Source: Plazaster borealis | Taxonomy: Eukaryota; Echinodermata; Asteroidea; Forcipulatida; Labidiasteridae | NCBI GenBank assembly: GCA_021014325.1 | Contig: CM037473.1 | Coordinates: forward strand, 6,203,501-6,267,500 | Reading direction: 5' to 3' | Length of the DNA stretch: 64,000 nucleotides | The notes under the pieces: model-generated | Database searches by the model: none | What the model saw: the letters and a program-made list of their open reading frames with translations, nothing else | What the model was told of the DNA's origin: nothing | Made by a program: the position numbers and the translations under genes | In this document: positions 22,786 to 34,734 of the stretch, in pieces | Layout: each line of letters begins with the position of its first letter | How positions within the stretch are numbered: position 1 is the stretch's first letter

Positions 22786-23637
22786 AGAACACTACACTGA
22801 CCCACACAACCACCACCATGGAGTCTTCAGCTCAAGGGTTCACTCACAAAGATTGTTGTGTTATGATACAATAACTCTCGTCTAGTTCAAGTCAAGCATA
22901 TAACAAGATTTAAAATTAAATTGTAAATTTCCCAGCTCTTGGCCAAGACTTTCTTCATTGTGTGCGGTTTGTATACTAACAAAGAATCTTTGTGTGATGA
23001 AACAATAGCTCTGGATTAGTTCAAGTCACGCTCAAGTTTGAAAATCAGATTGTAAAGTATGGGTACCCAGCGCTTAGTCAAGAATTACAAACTGTACCGG
23101 TTTGTATTAACAGCTCATCTTTGTGTGATTATCAGATCATTCTCGTCCATTCCAAGTAACAAAATAATACTAAGTTATAAATTAATACTAAGTTATAAAC
23201 TAATAATCTCCATTTCAAAAGGCACATCACTTAGCCGAGATGTTCTAAATGAAGTGGGAAAATGTGCAGAGCAGCTTAAAATAGATTTATGGGTTTTTGA
23301 TTTTTTATCTGTTCCGGTTCAATCCATACACATTCACTTTCCATACCACATGTAGTTCACTATCAAAACACCTGATAAATTTAATCGTTGTCCTCAAATG
23401 CCCTTCAAAAGGCCGAGTCATCTTGATATTTTTTTAACGGAGGTTTCAAAACGCTTTGTCAATAATAAACTCGATCAAGCTCAGGTTATCCCGGTCATTG
23501 TATTTTTAAAGCTAAACATGTAACTGTGTACAGTTAGTGATTCTCTTCGTAAATTTCCCTTTAAAAAAGGTAGCGGATATTGTATTTTTTTCGGTTGGCA
23601 GCGCAAGTGCTTCAGTCGAATATGCATAGAAAATGTC
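22786..23637. other. Intron segment with a weakly repeated motif
   Basis: A loose repeat of about 120 bp is visible: TTGTGTTATGATACAATAACTCTCGTCTAGTTCAAG, then TTTGTGTGATGAAACAATAGCTCTGGATTAGTTC, then TTTGTGTGATTATCAGATCATTCTCG, each followed by a lysine-rich AT stretch and a CCCAGC block. This suggests an old tandem repeat. The 98-codon frame at 23059-23355 shows no domain. Confidence 0.45.
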
Positions 23638-23873
23638 CACTCTAAAAAAACAAAAACTAAAAAACCTCCTTGATCAGAAATGACCCAGATTCCGGGTCAC
23701 ATTTCTACGTCAGTATAATGACCCCAGAATCTGTGTCAAAATTATCCGAAACTCTGTCACACTGATGAAGAATCCGAGTCAAAATAAAAAATTTTGAACC
23801 AGTTTCTGAGTCGGCCTGACCCAGAAATGTATCAGGCCCCCTGGGACACAGAAACCGGTGAGTTTTTAGAGTG
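23638..23873. mobile_element. MITE with CACTCTAAAAA ends (family E)
   Basis: A 236-bp element with ends CACTCTAAAAAAAC and GAGTTTTTAGAGTG. Interior GACCCAGATTCCGGGTCAC and its relatives are themselves partly palindromic and repeated. A right-end fragment lies at 12664-12748. Confidence 0.8.
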
Positions 23874-23882
23874 TATGGGCAA

Positions 23883-24246
23883 TTAAAGACACTGAACACG
23901 TTTGTCAAAGACCAGTGTTCTCACTTGGTGTATCCCAACATATGCATAAAATAACAAGCCTGTGAAAATTTGGGCTCAATTGGTCATCGAAGTTGCAAGA
24001 AAATGATGAAAGATAAAACACCCTTGTTGTACAAATTTGTGTGCTTTCAGATAGGAATACAAACTTCTTGCAAGAAGTTTTTATTATTTTAGTGAGAAAT
24101 TACCTCTTTCTCAAAAACTACGTTACTTCTAGGGAGTCGTTTCCTACAATGTTTCATTATACTATCAACAGCTCTCCGTTGCTTGTTACCAAGTAAGTTG
24201 TTATGCTATGTTTTGAGTCATTACCAAACGTGTACGATACCTTTAA
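23883..24246 (-). mobile_element. TTAA-ended MITE, family A, copy 4
   Basis: A 364-bp reverse copy: TTAAAGACACTGAACACGTTTG at the left with the GGAAATTG block lost, CCAAACGTGTACGATACCTTTAA at the right. It starts only 9 bp after the family E element. Confidence 0.88.
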
Positions 24247-24846
24247 CAAGATATTCCTACAGGTACGGGGGCAAAGATGAGTTACAAAACCAGAAAAAAA
24301 TTAGCAACAGAACGAATACATTAAAAGACAACACAAACAACCAATACTTGATTGTGACATTCCCCTTCACCCTTTGTCTGCAAGAATGGAAACTTAACCC
24401 AGATATGCAGGAGCGATGCAATACTATCCCAAGACAAGTGGGGATGCCCCCCCCCCCACCACTACCCAACCCGGAAGAGTGAGGTAAACCCTCAAGTACG
24501 CCCCCCGCCCCCGCCCACCCTTCCCCCTGCAAATCATCCCCCATATTACGCTGCTGCTCGTGAATCCAGCTAGATGGATGATTAAATGGATGATTAAGGA
24601 ACCACCGGATATGAATGATAGTTCCGGAGTTCCGGAGTTCCGGGGACGTTTGTGAGTAATTTTCAGTCTATATTATGACGCCTAATGCAGCTAATGTATC
24701 CATTGCTATTCATTTCCTCCTTATTAACACCTTCCAGGGACTTGCACCAGAGCTCAGGGTTGAACTGCTCAGCATGATCTATACGTTCATGGGGGGGGGG
24801 GGTCTCTGGCTGCACGCCTGTTGGCTTCAGCAGCATTGCTGATTCG
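24247..24846. other. Intron segment with C-runs and short repeats
   Basis: C-rich stretches lie at 24445-24460 and 24498-24530, a short repeat of GTTCCGGA at 24618-24645, and a G-run at about 24792. The 95-99-codon frames are low-complexity artefacts. Confidence 0.4.
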
Positions 24847-25036
24847 TAAAGGGTACAGGTTGATATTGTGTTTGAAAAGCCTTCTGAGCGCCATGGTAGC
24901 TCGGGGCTGTATACAAAATGCTTGAGAAAGATTAAAGGAATGTTATTGGCCCAATGACCAGGGCACTAATGTAAAGCGCATTGAGACGTTATTGTGTAAT
25001 GCGCTATATAAGAACTATAGTTATTATTATTTTTAA
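24847..25036 (+). mobile_element. SINE 3' fragment
   Basis: GGGTACAGGTTGATATTGTG, GCCTTCTGAGCGCCATGG, AATGTTATTGGCCCAATGACC and GCGCTATATAAGAACTATAG followed by TTATTATTATT match the 3' half of the SINE at 51011-51361. Confidence 0.8.
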
Positions 25037-25849
25037 GTGCATGCAATGAAGTAGCCAAAGCCGTTAGCTTAAGCCATCCGTTTAGACACAGCTTTATGGC
25101 AGATAGGACTACCGTAATGAGCTCTTTTTCTGATCATTCAAGTTGGTTTCAAAACACTATTAATTGCGTTATAAAACAAGTTATGGTCAAGTAGACCACG
25201 GTCAGTCAAGTTATGAGCATTCTTGGTCATCCTCAGATGTCTAAATGGATATACTTGATGGGGAAGGACCCAATGATCAGGGACTGAGTCTGGTTTGTAA
25301 GATGAGGTTTTCAACGCCAGTGGGGAGGGGCGGGGGGGGGGCAAATACACCATGTCAAATACACAAGCTATATATAATACAAAGAGGCTGGTCTCAAGAC
25401 CTTCCTTCCTAGGGTATCAGATTCATAGCACTGATCTTCAGATCTTGAATCGAGATTGAGTGAATCCGTAAGACGCTATTATTCGCGACCTTCAAGATCG
25501 CTTTGTTGACAGTCAAAGTCACTTAAGGCTAATCGGAATCGCCGTGCGGGTGAAAACATTAAAAACGGTTTCTGTTACTGATTGAAATCTTCCCAAGGTT
25601 AGGAAACCAAGATGACTTAAAGGCTGAATGATCAGTCTTTTTAGTGAGATTTACAAAATGACTAACTTATTGGGGAAAGGGACATTTCTTCCTGGTATTG
25701 CGGTTTTAAACTCATTCATGCTATCGTCAGCTTTGTCAAGTTTCGTTTGTACAGAGCAATGTGATTCCCAACATCCCCTTGCTAGAAGCCAAGTTGTCTC
25801 AACTTTAAGATCTACTGTAGTTTTGGAAAGTTTACACTTCATTTCATTG

Positions 25850-26140
25850 CATTTCATTTATTCTGGTTGTGGACCCAAGGACTCTCAGAAAAGCGAACTT
25901 AATCACTGTACTAACCAAGAACCCAACGGAGAGAAGACAACAAAGGACGTTTCAGTTTTTAGATGTGGGAGGAAAACCCCGGAGAATTATTCCAGGGAAA
26001 ACCCACGCAGTCAGAGGGACTGAAAACCCAATCCATGCGTAGTGCCCCCGGCGTGATTAGAACCGGGGCCCTTGAGGTGGAAGGCGAGGAAAGATACCAC
26101 TATACGCCAACCCGACCACCCGACTACACGCAAACGGGAA
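25850..26140 (-). mobile_element. Probable SINE with a second type of tRNA-like head, minus strand
   Basis: On the minus strand: GTTGGCGTATAGTGGTATC (A-box-like) then GGTTCTAATCACGC (B-box-like) about 50 bp later, followed by GGGGGCACTACGC and a body running to CCAGAATAAATGAAATGC. Head layout fits a tRNA-Asp/Glu-like SINE. No other copy is in the window. Confidence 0.45.
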
Positions 26141-26149
26141 AGAAAATAA

Positions 26150-27200
26150 AGTAAATGTTTTATCAATGCCACTTCTCCCTTGGTGGCATTTCACAGACAA
26201 AAAGACGATTTCACATTGTGAGGTTTCTTCATTGTTTCGTGGTTTAATGTTACCTTTTGAAAATTTATGGTGATATTAATGTAGATTAACTAGCCCAATA
26301 AACTATAAAGTTTTTTTCAATTAACCGGTTTAGAGGCAGAGTCAATAATCATTTGACTTGAACTGTGGTTTTTCTCGAAGGACAAATCTGCGATGGCCCT
26401 GCCCCTAACCAATGTATCACCAAAGGCACAACTTCCTCAAATATTTCCCTTCCTTACTTGCAAAACCAAAAATCTGACTTAATATCTTAGAATGTTTCCT
26501 TTAGAGCAACATTGGTTGGCAGGCAACGTTTATTTGACAAGGTAAGATATTATTATATGGGAAACCATATGAACAGTCTCGAACTTAGATGTCTAGGAGC
26601 TCTATTGATATGCAAATTCGTGTATACGCGCTGGACGTCATGAAACGTTGCTGCCAGGATCGCAAATCAGTCCATTCAATTATTTTGATTCAACGGTGGT
26701 TTCCAATAAAAAAAAACTACTTGTTAAGAAAGAAGTTTTAACAATTCATCCTCAAGTTGGTGCTATTTTTAGCTGTGGCATCTCTAAAGAAAATGAGATT
26801 CTATGGGCGAATGCAAATGAACTTCTGGTTAGGTAGGTCGCACAGTAATTCCATTTTGTTTAACAAAACAAACATTGAACGGCGTGGAATCAGCGTCCGC
26901 TCGGTAAATTGATGTTGATGAATTTTGACAATTCATTTGAAAGCATATAACAAGTAATTCGTTTACATCTCACAATGTTGGAGATGTACCGGTAGATTAC
27001 AAATTGCAATTTATGGAGGAAAACATTCATATTACCTCTCTGTGTAAAAAAATAAAGCACTGTCAACCTGCCAAATTTTGGAGAAACAAGATACTTGAAG
27101 GGACCCGTTGATCGAAGAAGCAATTGTCTGTAAGGATGTTTTTTAGTTTTTGGTGTTTTTTTTTACAATCACCTGATACTTGTGTTTTGTCAGGTATAAT
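26150..27200. other. Intron segment without recognised features
   Basis: AT-rich, no shared repeat noticed; small frames at 26648-26836 and 26890-27123 show no motif. Confidence 0.4.
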
Positions 27201-27595
27201 TTAACGGGTATGTATACTTGGTAATGACTCTGAAAATTATTGGCAATTAAAACTTACTTGGTAAGAAGTACCGCAGCTTTGGATAGTATAATGCATTTTG
27301 AGAATCTTTTCACTTAGAAGTAATGCAGTAATGGAAAAAGATATCACTTTTTATCCCCAAAATTTGAATCTGAGAAGCGTTACTGACAGTAAAGTTTCTC
27401 AGATTGTGTTTTCCAATTTCAGATTATTATTCCTGCGTGGACATAACCGCTCCAGATTTTCGGCAATATCTCAAAAGCGCTACCACCTTTTGAAATGATG
27501 TTTTCACCGGTTAGTTTTATGGTATATATCTACACCTATAAATAGGATTGAAACAGACAGTGGGTTCAATTACCAAACGTATACAATCCCTTTAG
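27201..27595 (+). mobile_element. TTAA-ended MITE, family B, copy 3
   Basis: A 395-bp copy: TTAACGGGTATGTATACTTGG at the left, CCAAACGTATACAATCCCTTTAG at the right, interior blocks as in 3644-4033. Confidence 0.85.
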
Positions 27596-27775
27596 TAGAA
27601 ACTCACTCGATCATTAAATTATCAATTATCCAATAACATTATTGTATAAAGTGTTTTGTGTATTTATGCTTGTTTTTATACTGCCAAAAGGCCAAACGAA
27701 CTTGCCCTGGCGGAGCAATACAGTTTTATCCACTATCTATCTTTCTATCAAACACAGATTAATTTCCACAACTCA

Positions 27776-28159
27776 TTAAAGGCACTGTACACGTTTGGTA
27801 ATTACTCAAAATATTTATTAGCATAAAAACTTACTTGGTAACAAGCAACGGAGAGCTGTTGATAATATAAAACACTGTGAGAAACGACTCCTCTGAAGTA
27901 ACGTAGTTTTTGAGAAAGAGGTAATTTCTCACTAAAATGATAAAAACTTCTTGCAAGAAGTTTTTATTCCTATCTGAAAGCACACAAATTTGTACAACAA
28001 GGGGTTTTTTTTTCTTTCATCATTTTCTTGCAACTTCGATGACCAATTGAGCCCAAACTTTCAATTGAGCCCAAGCTTGTTATTTTATGCATATGTTGGG
28101 ATACACCAAGTGAGAACACTGGTCTTTGACAATTACCCAAACGCGTACAGTGCCTTTAA
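27776..28159 (+). mobile_element. TTAA-ended MITE, family A, copy 5
   Basis: A 384-bp forward copy: TTAAAGGCACTGTACACGTTTGG at the left, AAACGCGTACAGTGCCTTTAA at the right. A short internal duplication of CAATTGAGCCCAA lies near 28050-28075. Confidence 0.9.
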
Positions 28160-28439
28160 CCAAATTATGATCCCAATTTAATTGAAAACCCAGAATAATT
28201 TAATGAATAAACTTTTGCTGACTTCAATGCTAATACATCCATTTTAAATTAACCTAATTTACTTTGAGGAATGACAGCCATGAATAAATAAATACTTGAC
28301 GTAAGCTGAGCCACCATTGGCAACCCCGTGGCGTCGGTTGCCGGGTAGGCCTACACTAGAAAGATTGAGTTACTATTACGTATATAGGGAGACTGGTTAT
28401 ACAGTAAACAATGTGTCTCTCTGCTTGCATACGACAACT

Positions 28440-28825
28440 ATACTTCCCCTATAAATGAAGTGTTGTCGTCACATTCTTGGGCAGGAGCTTCAGCCTTTCA
28501 TTTGCCTAGATAGAGTGCAGAAGCGTATCATTAATCTGGTTTATGAAGAGTTGGGGTCAATGTTACAACCTCTTTCCCACCGTAGGTCTGTATTCAGACT
28601 CTGTCCTTTCTACGGATATTTTAATGGTAAACGTGCTACCAGTGTGTCCGACCTGGTTCCTCCTATCAGGGTCTTTGAGCGTGAAACTAGGCTTTCTGCA
28701 TGTTCTCACCCATACACTTTGCTGAGATGTCGAACAAAGAGCCATTCCAATAGTTTTTTATTCCACGTACTGTATCCAGTCTGTGGAACTCCTTGCCTGG
28801 TGCATGTTTCCCTCCATCCTACAAT
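28440..28825 (+). pseudogene. Non-LTR retrotransposon C-terminus, broken
   Basis: The translation contains LDRVQKRIINLV, LSHRRSVFRLC, DLVPPIRVFERETRLSA and CRTKSHSNSF, which resemble the region C-terminal to reverse transcriptase in CR1/jockey-superfamily elements. The frame shifts near the F-x-x-T...SLWNSLPGACFP segment, which is intact in the related copy at 31197-31499, so this copy is dead. The last part is the start of the tandem array that follows. The upstream boundary is uncertain. Confidence 0.75.
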
Positions 28826-29881
28826 CTATACTGTTTTAAGAGGATTGTCAATTCCTACCTTCAGCTCATCTGAGTTATTTTCATCTTTTAATATTTTTCT
28901 TGTTTGAATAATTAGGTTTTTTGTGAATGGTATCACATGGGATTCTACAATTTAACCGCATATTTTCGGACCATGTAAAACTTAATTTCCCAGGGCTCGA
29001 TTTAGACTGTTTTAAGAGGATATCAATTCCTACCTTCAGCTCCTCTGAGTTATTTTCATCTTTTAATATTTTTCTTGTTTGAATAATTAGGATTTTTGTT
29101 AATGGTATTACACATGGGGATTCTACAATTCAACCGCATATTTTCGGACCATGTAAAACTTAATTTTCCAGGGCTCGATTTAGACTGTTTTAAGAGGAAT
29201 ATCAATTCCTACCTTCAGCTCCTCTGAGTAATTTTCATCTTTAATATTTTTCTTGTTTGAATAATTAAGATTTTTGTAAATGGTATCACATGGGGATTCT
29301 ACAATTCAACCGCATATTTTCGGACCATGTAAAACTTAACTTCCCAGGGCTCGATTTAGACTGTTTTAAGAGGAATATCAATTCCTACCTTCAGCTCCTC
29401 TGAGTAATTCTCATCTTTAATATTTTTTCTTGTTTGAATAATTAAGATTTTTGTTGATGGTATTACACATGGGGATTCTACAATTCAACCGCATATTTTC
29501 GGACCATGTAAAACTTAACTTCCCAGGGCTCGATTTAGACTGTTTTAAGAGGAATATCAATTCCTACCTTCAGCTCCTCTGAGTAATTTTCATCTTTAAT
29601 ATTTTTCTTGTTTGAATAATTAGGATTTTTGTTAATGGTATTACACATGGGGATTCTACCATTCAACCGCATATTTTCGAACCATGTACCACTTAATTTC
29701 CTAGGGCTCGATTTAGACTGTTTTAAGAGGAATATCAATTCCTACCTTCAGCTCCTCTGAGTTATTTTCATCTTTAATATTTTTCTTGTTTGAATAATTA
29801 GGATTTTTGTGAACACATGGGCATTCTACAATTCAACCGCATATTTTCGGACCATGTAACACTTAATTTCCCAGAGCTCGA
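28825..29881 (+). repeat. Six-copy tandem array (about 177 bp) made from a retrotransposon 3' end
   Basis: The string ACTGTTTTAAGAGGA recurs near 28830 and then with its unit start TTTAGACTG at 29001, 29179, 29355, 29534 and 29712. Spacings are 176, 178, 176, 179 and 178 bp. Each unit holds the last codons of the retrotransposon ORF (ATCAATTCCTACCTTCAGCTC ahead of the stop), then its AT-rich 3' UTR and CGCATATTTTCGGACCATG, and ends CCAGGGCTCGA. Copies differ by few bases. The single-copy equivalent ends at about 31530. Confidence 0.92.
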
Positions 29882-29942
29882 CTTCACACAAAAATACAGA
29901 TTGATACTGACAACTCATCTTAAGATGAATCTTCATGTCTGA

Positions 29943-30068
29943 CCCGATTTCAAAGAGCTATATAGGTTGATCTTAAGTGCAAATCAATCTTAATTGCTAA
30001 GCACAGTACAAGTTACTAATAATACTGACAACCCATCTCAAGACAAATCTTGGTGCTTTGTGAAACCG
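29943..30068. mobile_element. MITE with GGGCTCGATTTCACAAAG-type ends (family F), copy 1
   Basis: CCGATTTCAAAGAGCTATATAG at the left and TTGGTGCTTTGTGAAACCG at the right, with CTTAATTGCTAAGCACAGT inside. The same layout occurs at 40194-40323 and 54952-55100. It abuts the tandem array, and the gap 29882-29942 contains another ACTGACAACTCATCTTAAG block. Confidence 0.6.
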
Positions 30069-30304
30069 ACCGATGACGTAGCAGTGAACATTACTGTAGG
30101 TGTTTTCAGTCATAGAGTCATTGCTCTATGGATAGTAATGGTGTCGATATATACCTTGATGTAATAATACGGGTGTGCCATTTGAAAATGAGTAATTATA
30201 GGTGTGTTCGGTGGTAGAGTCATTGCTCTATGGTTCAGCGTAGCAATGGTGTCAATACCTTGATGTAATAATACGGTGTGTAATTTTAAAAGGAGTAATT
30301 GTCC

Positions 30305-30680
30305 TTAAAGGCACTGTACACGTTTGGTAATTACTCAAAATATATATTAGTATAAAAACTTACTTGGTAACGAGCAACGGAGAGCTGTTGTTAGTATAAA
30401 ACATTGTGAGTAACGAGTCCCTCTGAAGTAACGTAGGTTTTGAGAAAGAGGTAATTTCTCACTAAAATAATACAAGACTTCAGGCCTGAAGCCTTTTATT
30501 CCTATCTGAAAGCACACAAATTTGTACAACAAGGGTGTTTTTTCTTTCATTATTTTCTTGCAACTTCGATGACCAATTGAGCCCAAATTTTCGCAGGCTT
30601 GTTATTTTATGCATATGTTGGGATACACCAAGTGAGAACACTGGTCTTTGACAATTACCAAATGTGTTCAGTGCCTTTAG
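30305..30680 (+). mobile_element. TTAA-ended MITE, family A, copy 6
   Basis: A 376-bp forward copy: TTAAAGGCACTGTACACGTTTGG at the left, CCAAATGTGTTCAGTGCCTTTAG at the right. Just before it, 30105-30300 holds a duplicated block with TAGAGTCATTGCTCTATGG and CTTGATGTAATAATACGG, itself a hairpin. Confidence 0.88.
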
Positions 30681-31196
30681 TGAAGATTGGTTCTCAAAAA
30701 AACTTGCAGCGAGAAGGGACGAGTGCTCTCTTGTTTGTTTTGTACAGAACCGAGCAATATTTTGTGCAAGAAATGGATGGTCATTGTATCTTCATGTTTA
30801 ACTCACAAGCCCCGTTCTGGAATGCATTGCTTATTAATGTACAGTTTATGAACGCAACCTATCAACAGAAAAATCCCCTTGACTTGTTGTAATGGGAAAT
30901 GTGACCCAATAGCAAAGTACAATAATGTTCATGCAATCAAGATCTTACATGTGGGTTTATTTTCCTTTTTGTTCTCCTTGTGTTTGTTTGTTTGTTTGAT
31001 CGGGATTTTCATTCTTATGGGTGTCCTGCTTTCTTTGAATTTGTTGGAATTCAACGGTCGAGAATTAACTCTATGAACAATCCTGATAATATCGGTCGGA
31101 CGAACAATTGATTGGGGTCGAGGTTGCATAGATAGTGCGTCAAGAATCTTATAATTAAAAAAATTAACAACCTTTTTTTATATATAGATAGGCCTA

Positions 31197-31535
31197 ATGC
31201 AAAGTTCTTATAGAGCACTTTATCACACCAAAGGGCGTCTCAACGCGCTCATTATCTATCTACAAAGTGTCCGACCTATAGTTCCTCCTATCAGGATGTT
31301 TGAGCGTGAAACCAGGCTTTCTGTTTCTTCTCACCTATACACTCTTGCTTTGCTGAGATGTAGAACAAAGAGCCATTCCAACAGCTTTATTCCACGCACT
31401 GCATCTCTTTGGAACTCCTTGCCTGGTGCATGTTTCCCTCCATCCAACAATCTAGACTGTTTTAAGAGGAATATCAATTCCTACTTTCAGCTCCTCTGAG
31501 TTATTTTCATCTTAAATATTTTCATTTTTGTAGCC
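31197..31535 (+). pseudogene. Non-LTR retrotransposon C-terminus and 3' UTR (100 codons)
   Basis: The open frame contains PPIRMFERETRLSVSSH, CRTKSHSNSFIPRTASLW, NSLPGACFP and LDCFKRNINSYFQLL, the intact form of the segment frameshifted at 28440-28825. The W-N-S-LP core and F-K-R-N ending fit the C-terminus of CR1/jockey-superfamily ORF2. The reverse transcriptase and endonuclease are missing. The left end joins unrelated sequence near 31197-31260. Confidence 0.8.
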
Positions 31536-31539
31536 CCTT

Positions 31540-32309
31540 ACCAAGAATGGCATAAAGCCTCGTTTGGGGCAAACTTGCATCAAAAAAATATATATAAAAG
31601 ACAACAACAACAATTGTGCTTGTTATTTTGTGCATTGTCCGTGGCGTGGCTGCGAAAGTTGTTATACGTTTTTCGCTTTTGCAGCATCATCTATCAAAAC
31701 TCGTTCAGAGAAAAATAATCCTAGACGAATTTATTTCGGAGAATATCAGGCCATGCAACTTTAAACCGTAAAGTGGAGGAACTTGGCACATGGGGAAGTT
31801 AAATAAATGTGAAAGCAAAACAAAGACTGAGATCCCAGACAAACAGTTTCAAGTATCACATTCTGAGATTTGTGTATACAACAGGCAAACTTCAATAGTC
31901 TTGTATCAATATGAAACAACTCCACTGTATTTGAAGATGACATAATCTGAGAGATCAAATCTTTCAGAGAAGTATCACGTTTAATATAAATACGATCAGA
32001 AGTCACACGCCACTGTAAAATGGTGCCAGTAGAGGCAATTTCATCTGTTTTGAACTATTGGGGTTGTTGTTTTTTCATTTCATATGCAGGCTTTCAGGCT
32101 CTCTGGTATTAGGGGGGCACCTTTTGGAATCCCAAATAATGTCAGAACATTTTCAAAATCCACGGCAAGTCAAAGCCCCCACATACAAATTTAAGATTGA
32201 GTGGTTCATGTACGCCAAGATCCTCGTGACAACATGACAGTTTTGTTGGTCGGAGTCTTTTTAAATGACGTAAGCACGGAAATGTTTTTAGGATATTATA
32301 GTGAAACAA
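31540..32309. other. Intron segment without recognised features
   Basis: Small frames at 31564-31764 and 31761-32006 have no motif. No shared repeat noticed. Confidence 0.35.
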
Positions 32310-32705
32310 AGGTACTAATTCGTACGTACGGATTACGTTCGTACGACTTACTAATTCTAACGTAATTACTAATCCGTATATTATACGAACAAGTTATTAG
32401 CACTTATACGAAGTATTAATCCGTACGTAGGAATTTGTAACCCGTACATAGGAATTAGGAATCCGTACATACGAACTAGTAATATGTACGTTTAGGAATT
32501 AGTAATCCATACGTACATACCAGTAATACGTAATAATAATAATTATTAGTATTAGTAGTATAGTAGTGGTAGTAGTAATGTGTACGGAAGAGTTAGTAAA
32601 CGTACGTACGCATAGGTATTCCGTAGGTACGATTTAGTAGTCTGAAAGTACAAATTAGTGTTCTGTACTTATGAACAACCCATTCGTACGTACGGAACAG
32701 TATCT
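32310..32705. repeat. Degenerate palindromic minisatellite (CGTACGTA / ATTAGTAAT units)
   Basis: About 400 bp built of alternating TACGTACG-like and AATTAGTAATCC-like blocks at roughly 20-25 bp spacing, for example TCGTACGTACGGATTACG, AATCCGTACGTAGGAATT and AGTAATCCATACGTACATAC. A TAATAATAATTATTAGTATTAGTAG run sits in the middle. The unit is close to its own reverse complement, so both strands look alike. No coding potential. Confidence 0.75.
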
Positions 32706-32709
32706 GTTT

Positions 32710-33957
32710 TCACCGTGTGTGTCCTAAACACACTTCCATATCGACTGTACATCAGCTCCATCTAAGTTTTACCGCAAGCGCATTGGGAACATAACATTTA
32801 ACGCGGCATTAAAAGCTCTATCAGTCGGCATATTGTGCCTATAACCACCGTGTCACATAACTTTTGAAAGCCGAGCAGCTATACAGAAGTATTGGTTTGC
32901 TATCCACTTTCCACTATACGCGGTATCTCCAGAGAACACCCCCACCTTCACGTTTAATGGGCAACGCGCATTGAAAGTGTCCTCATTGACGTCATCATCA
33001 ATTAGTCAATCACCCAGTATGTTCGTTCTTTCATTCAAAAGCTCGCTGGCGCCTCTGTGAAATTGTTTTCCTTCTTCCCTTTTGTTCAGTTAGGAAAAGG
33101 AGTCATATCATCAGGAATAAATCGTTCAGTTTACATGGGCAATGTCTAAAATTTTAATTTGATTGTGAATGGTTGATGATGTGTTGCAATGTAGGCTACT
33201 GTTGATTATTCATCACTTGAGGGTTTAGCTTTTTACGGGGATGGTGCCTTTTGCACTCTGCATACAAGGCCATCAGAGAAGAATACTGCATTTCTCGGCT
33301 GGTTGTGTAATTGATATAAATTAAGCGAGATTGTCAATAACTACTCTTTCAAGTCCTTCATAGGTGGTTCACCTTCACCTCAGTCGTATAATTTATCTGT
33401 CATCATAAAATAAAGTAGCACACTGGAACGAGTTGATAGAGATGCAGATTCCGTTATTTTATTTGCTAAAACTTCCACTGTTCTTTATTCATGTATTACT
33501 TAAAAATTATATTCTCCAAAGACCAAAGATTCGTCATATCTTAAAATGGATTCAAAATGCACGCTGTTTTCAAAATGGAATTTATAAACAATTATAGTTT
33601 GTTCTATTTCATTTTAAATTTTGATTTCATTATCATCAGCGGCAAACTGTCAATTCCCCCACCCCCACCCGTCTTAATATAGACAATCGAGGGAAAAAAC
33701 GTAAGATAGAATTAACTGTTCACTACAAACGCTTGCCAACTTTTCATCACGTATAGCCACACTTCTCGGTTTAGACGTCCCCAGGTCTGGACGCACACCA
33801 GACGATAAAGTCTCCAGTCTATCATCACCTGCTCGATCCCGTGTCTTTCAGATGGGATGTTTCCAGTGATTAGTCCATCCATGTTGACACCATACTGTGT
33901 CCCATCTCCATTAAACTTATTCAGATTTCTAGTATATGTTTTGTATGTTTTGGGGTA
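32710..33957. other. Intron segment without recognised features
   Basis: Mixed composition with no clear repeat or motif. A C-run occurs at 33656-33670. Confidence 0.35.
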
Positions 33958-34050
33958 ATCATGTGGCCGAGTGGTTTAGGGCATCGAATTCAAGTTCCGA
34001 TGGTGAAGTCATCGAGTTGTGGGTTCGAAAGCATTGCGCTTGAAGAAAAT
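33958..34050 (+). mobile_element. SINE tRNA-like head fragment
   Basis: TGTGGCCGAGTGGTTTAGGGC (A-box region), TCAAGTTCCGATGG and GTGGGTTCGAAAGC (B box) match the head of the SINE at 51011-51361; the body after GCGCTTGA is lost. A tRNA-Leu/Ser-like arm layout is visible, but the 3' acceptor half is absent, so it is not a tRNA gene. Confidence 0.7.
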
Positions 34051-34734
34051 AGTGAAATAAATAAAAAAATGTACCATGACTCAACGTCACTCACTTATTG
34101 CTTTTAAAATAATGTGTAAACAATGTAAAAACACAAATACCTTTTCAAATGCTCGTAAATAAAGTTATCTCCACCGATTGCAGATAATTTATGTCAACTT
34201 CGCTCAATGTTGTTGTTGTGTCATTTGTGGTTCTTATTAATAAATACAAAAATTAAATCACTTTTTAGTTTTTTAAATTCGTCTGGTCAGTGTTTCTAGT
34301 TTTGTTTGACTCTTCGTGGGTTTTAAGTTTCGTTGGTTGCTGTGTCTATTATATGTTATGAATTATTTTACCTGCCGTTTGTGTTTTATTCTTTACTTAA
34401 ACTTTAGATTCTTTTTTATTTCATATAACTATTGACTGTTATTGTTTTAAATTAGCAGGGTCTGGGAGGGCACATCTCGTTTGGTGACAGTTTTTTGGGG
34501 GGATTTTGTTTTGTTTTTTACCATTGCCATTACCTGGACGGCCTCTGCTCGTAATGTTGTATTGTCCAAATTGAATAATAAAATATAAGAACAATTGGAG
34601 AACAAAAAAGGAACGTACATCAATGTTTCTTGGAAGGGTAAATTAATTCCTCTCTGACCTCTACTCTTCAATAATCACATCATACCACCAGCCTGTGATT
34701 CGATGGTGACTTAAATATTTCAACATTATACTCG

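Noticed and set aside
28825..29881. Regular 177-bp direct repeats, considered as a CRISPR-like array
   Set aside because: Units are tandem without unique spacers, derive from a retrotransposon 3' end, and the genome is an animal's.
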